From: an uncultured Desulfobulbaceae bacterium
Lineage (GTDB): Bacteria > Desulfobacterota > Desulfobulbia > Desulfobulbales > Desulfobulbaceae
Assembly (NCBI GenBank): GCA_947260045.1
Contig: CAMYOP010000144.1
Location: 1-7,076, forward strand
DNA length: 7,076 bases
Direction of reading: 5' to 3'
This document shows, in pieces, positions 6,238 to 7,076 of this stretch; within the stretch, counting starts at the first letter, position 1; each line of letters starts with the position of its first letter. The translations under genes were made by a program, and so were the position numbers. Below the pieces are notes generated by a model. It ran no database searches. It was not told the origin of the DNA and saw nothing but the letters and a program-made list of their open reading frames with translations.

Positions 6238-7076
6238 CTACTCCTTAGTGTTATTCTTCTCATCGCTAATTTTTTCTATTATCTGGGAAAGGCGTTCCAC
6301 TTTTTTACGCAACGCTTTTAACTCTCTGGCCATATCTGGCAAGCGGTTAAAAACTCCGCAAGACCTACCCCATTTCTTTATATCAATGGCTGGAAAACCG
6401 CCCAAAGTGACACCGTCTTTTTGGTCATTATGCACACCAGCCTTGGCCGCTACCTGAACCATATTGCCCACCTTCAGGTGGCCACCAACGCCTGACTTTG
6501 CGCCCATAACCACATGATGCCCTAGTGTTGTGCTACCGGCAATCCCTACCTGTGAGACCAGTATGGATCCTTCACCAACACAAACGTTATGGCCAACCTG
6601 GACCAGGTTGTCAATTTTTACACCACGCTTGATCCAGGTCGTACCAAAAGTTGCCCTGTCAACACAGCTATTCGCGCCAATTTCCACATCATCATCGATT
6701 CGGACATTCCCTACCTGAGGCCGCTTTATATGATTGCCAAGCTCATCTGTGGCAAATCCAAAACCATCACTTCCGATCACCACACCATTATGCAAAATCA
6801 CCCTCTTGCCAATTTCGCAATGCTCTTCTATGGTAACATTTGCATGCACAATTGAGTCATCACCAATGACCACATCGTCGCCAATGACTGTGCCCGGGTA
6901 AAGTGTCACTCCTTTGCCGATGCGTACTCGCTTCCCCAAAGAAACAAAAGGACCAATGGAAACATCATCTGGAATGAGACAATTCGCTCCCACATCAGCC
7001 TTGGGATGAATACCGCTTGCCACAAAATCGTCATGCACAAAATAGTTGTGGATAATAGCGGCTGCTACTTCAGAAT
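6238..7076 (-). CDS. lpxD: UDP-3-O-acylglucosamine N-acyltransferase LpxD, N-terminus outside window
   Basis: LpxD transfers a second (R)-3-hydroxyacyl chain from ACP to the 2-amino group of UDP-3-O-acylglucosamine, the third step of lipid A synthesis, in the cytoplasm. About 279 codons are visible against 341 in E. coli. The frame stays open to the window edge. The codons before the GTG at 7036-7038 (reading SEVAAAIIHNYF) continue as plausible LpxD sequence, so that GTG is internal and the uridine-binding N-terminal domain is mostly missing. Numbering from that GTG: hexapeptide repeats of a left-handed beta-helix run from about 10 to 205, with IGSDGFGFA at 88-96 and DNLVQVGHN at 143-151. H150 corresponds to catalytic H239 of E. 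coli, and H187 in GGHLKV to H276. The C-terminal 35 or so residues are charged and helical, probably a coiled coil. The stop codon lies between the fabZ ribosome binding site and the fabZ start. Genes often found before lpxD (bamA, skp) would be off the window. Confidence 0.96.
   Translation of the reverse strand, partial: SEVAAAIIHNYFVHDDFVASGIHPKADVGANCLIPDDVSIGPFVSLGKRVRIGKGVTLYPGTVIGDDVVIGDDSIVHANVTIEEHCEIGKRVILHNGVVIGSDGFGFATDELGNHIKRPQVGNVRIDDDVEIGANSCVDRATFGTTWIKRGVKIDNLVQVGHNVCVGEGSILVSQVGIAGSTTLGHHVVMGAKSGVGGHLKVGNMVQVAAKAGVHNDQKDGVTLGGFPAIDIKKWGRSCGVFNRLPDMARELKALRKKVERLSQIIEKISDEKNNTKE
6241..6246 (-). promoter_or_regulatory. ribosome binding site of fabZ inside the lpxD 3' end
   Basis: On the minus strand a perfect AAGGAG encodes the last two residues (K, E) of LpxD. 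It is followed by the lpxD stop TAG, a GTG, and then the ATG of fabZ. The spacing is 6 nt to the ATG and 3 nt to the GTG, which decides the fabZ start in favour of the ATG at 6234. Placement of the site within the upstream coding end is a usual arrangement for translational coupling. Confidence 0.85.

Noticed and set aside
6131..6457. 108-codon plus-strand frame opposite the fabZ/lpxD junction with a hydrophobic stretch
   Set aside because: The apparent membrane segment is only the complement of the charged LpxD tail; both real genes on the other strand are well supported.
7036..7038. GTG as the start of lpxD
   Set aside because: The frame continues without a stop to the window edge, and starting here would remove the whole uridine-binding domain of LpxD.
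6238..7076. Periodic repeats in lpxD (and in lpxA) as DNA repeats
   Set aside because: The periodicity is the degenerate hexapeptide repeat of the left-handed beta-helix at protein level, not repeated DNA units.

Overview
The window looks like an ordinary chromosomal segment of a Gram-negative, lipid A-making bacterium. Four adjacent minus-strand genes for the early lipid A steps, with LpxI instead of LpxH, together with moderate GC content (mid-40s by eye, not counted), suggest a deltaproteobacterium, perhaps from the Desulfobulbales of the Desulfobacterota. That placement is inference from gene order and protein flavour, not from a search.

Positions 1-4023 (plus strand) hold two genes. The first is the 3' part of a large SNF2-family helicase-like ATPase whose start lies before the window. 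It is followed after 9 nt by hisD, encoding histidinol dehydrogenase, the last step of histidine biosynthesis. The spacing suggests one transcript, but no functional link between the two is apparent.

Positions 4046-7076 (minus strand, read from right to left) hold lpxD (start lost beyond the window edge), fabZ, lpxA and lpxI, in that transcription order. LpxA adds the first 3-hydroxyacyl chain to UDP-GlcNAc. LpxD adds the second after LpxC deacetylation (lpxC is not here). LpxI then hydrolyses UDP-2,3-diacylglucosamine to lipid X and UMP. FabZ uses the same (R)-3-hydroxyacyl-ACP pool for fatty acid elongation, so the cluster controls the branch point between phospholipid and lipid A synthesis. 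lpxB does not follow lpxI here, because lpxI runs convergently into hisD with only 22 nt between the stop codons.

Intergenic space is minimal: 9 nt (SNF2/hisD), 22 nt (hisD/lpxI), 20 nt (lpxI/lpxA), 81 nt (lpxA/fabZ) and 3 nt (fabZ/lpxD). No stretch over 300 nt lacks a gene. I see no RNA gene, mobile element, CRISPR array, attachment site or sign of horizontal transfer, and no evidence of a previously undescribed system. The points most worth checking are the poorly characterised N-terminal half of the SNF2 protein, the substrate-pocket residues of LpxA, the fabZ start, and the terminator-less convergent junction.
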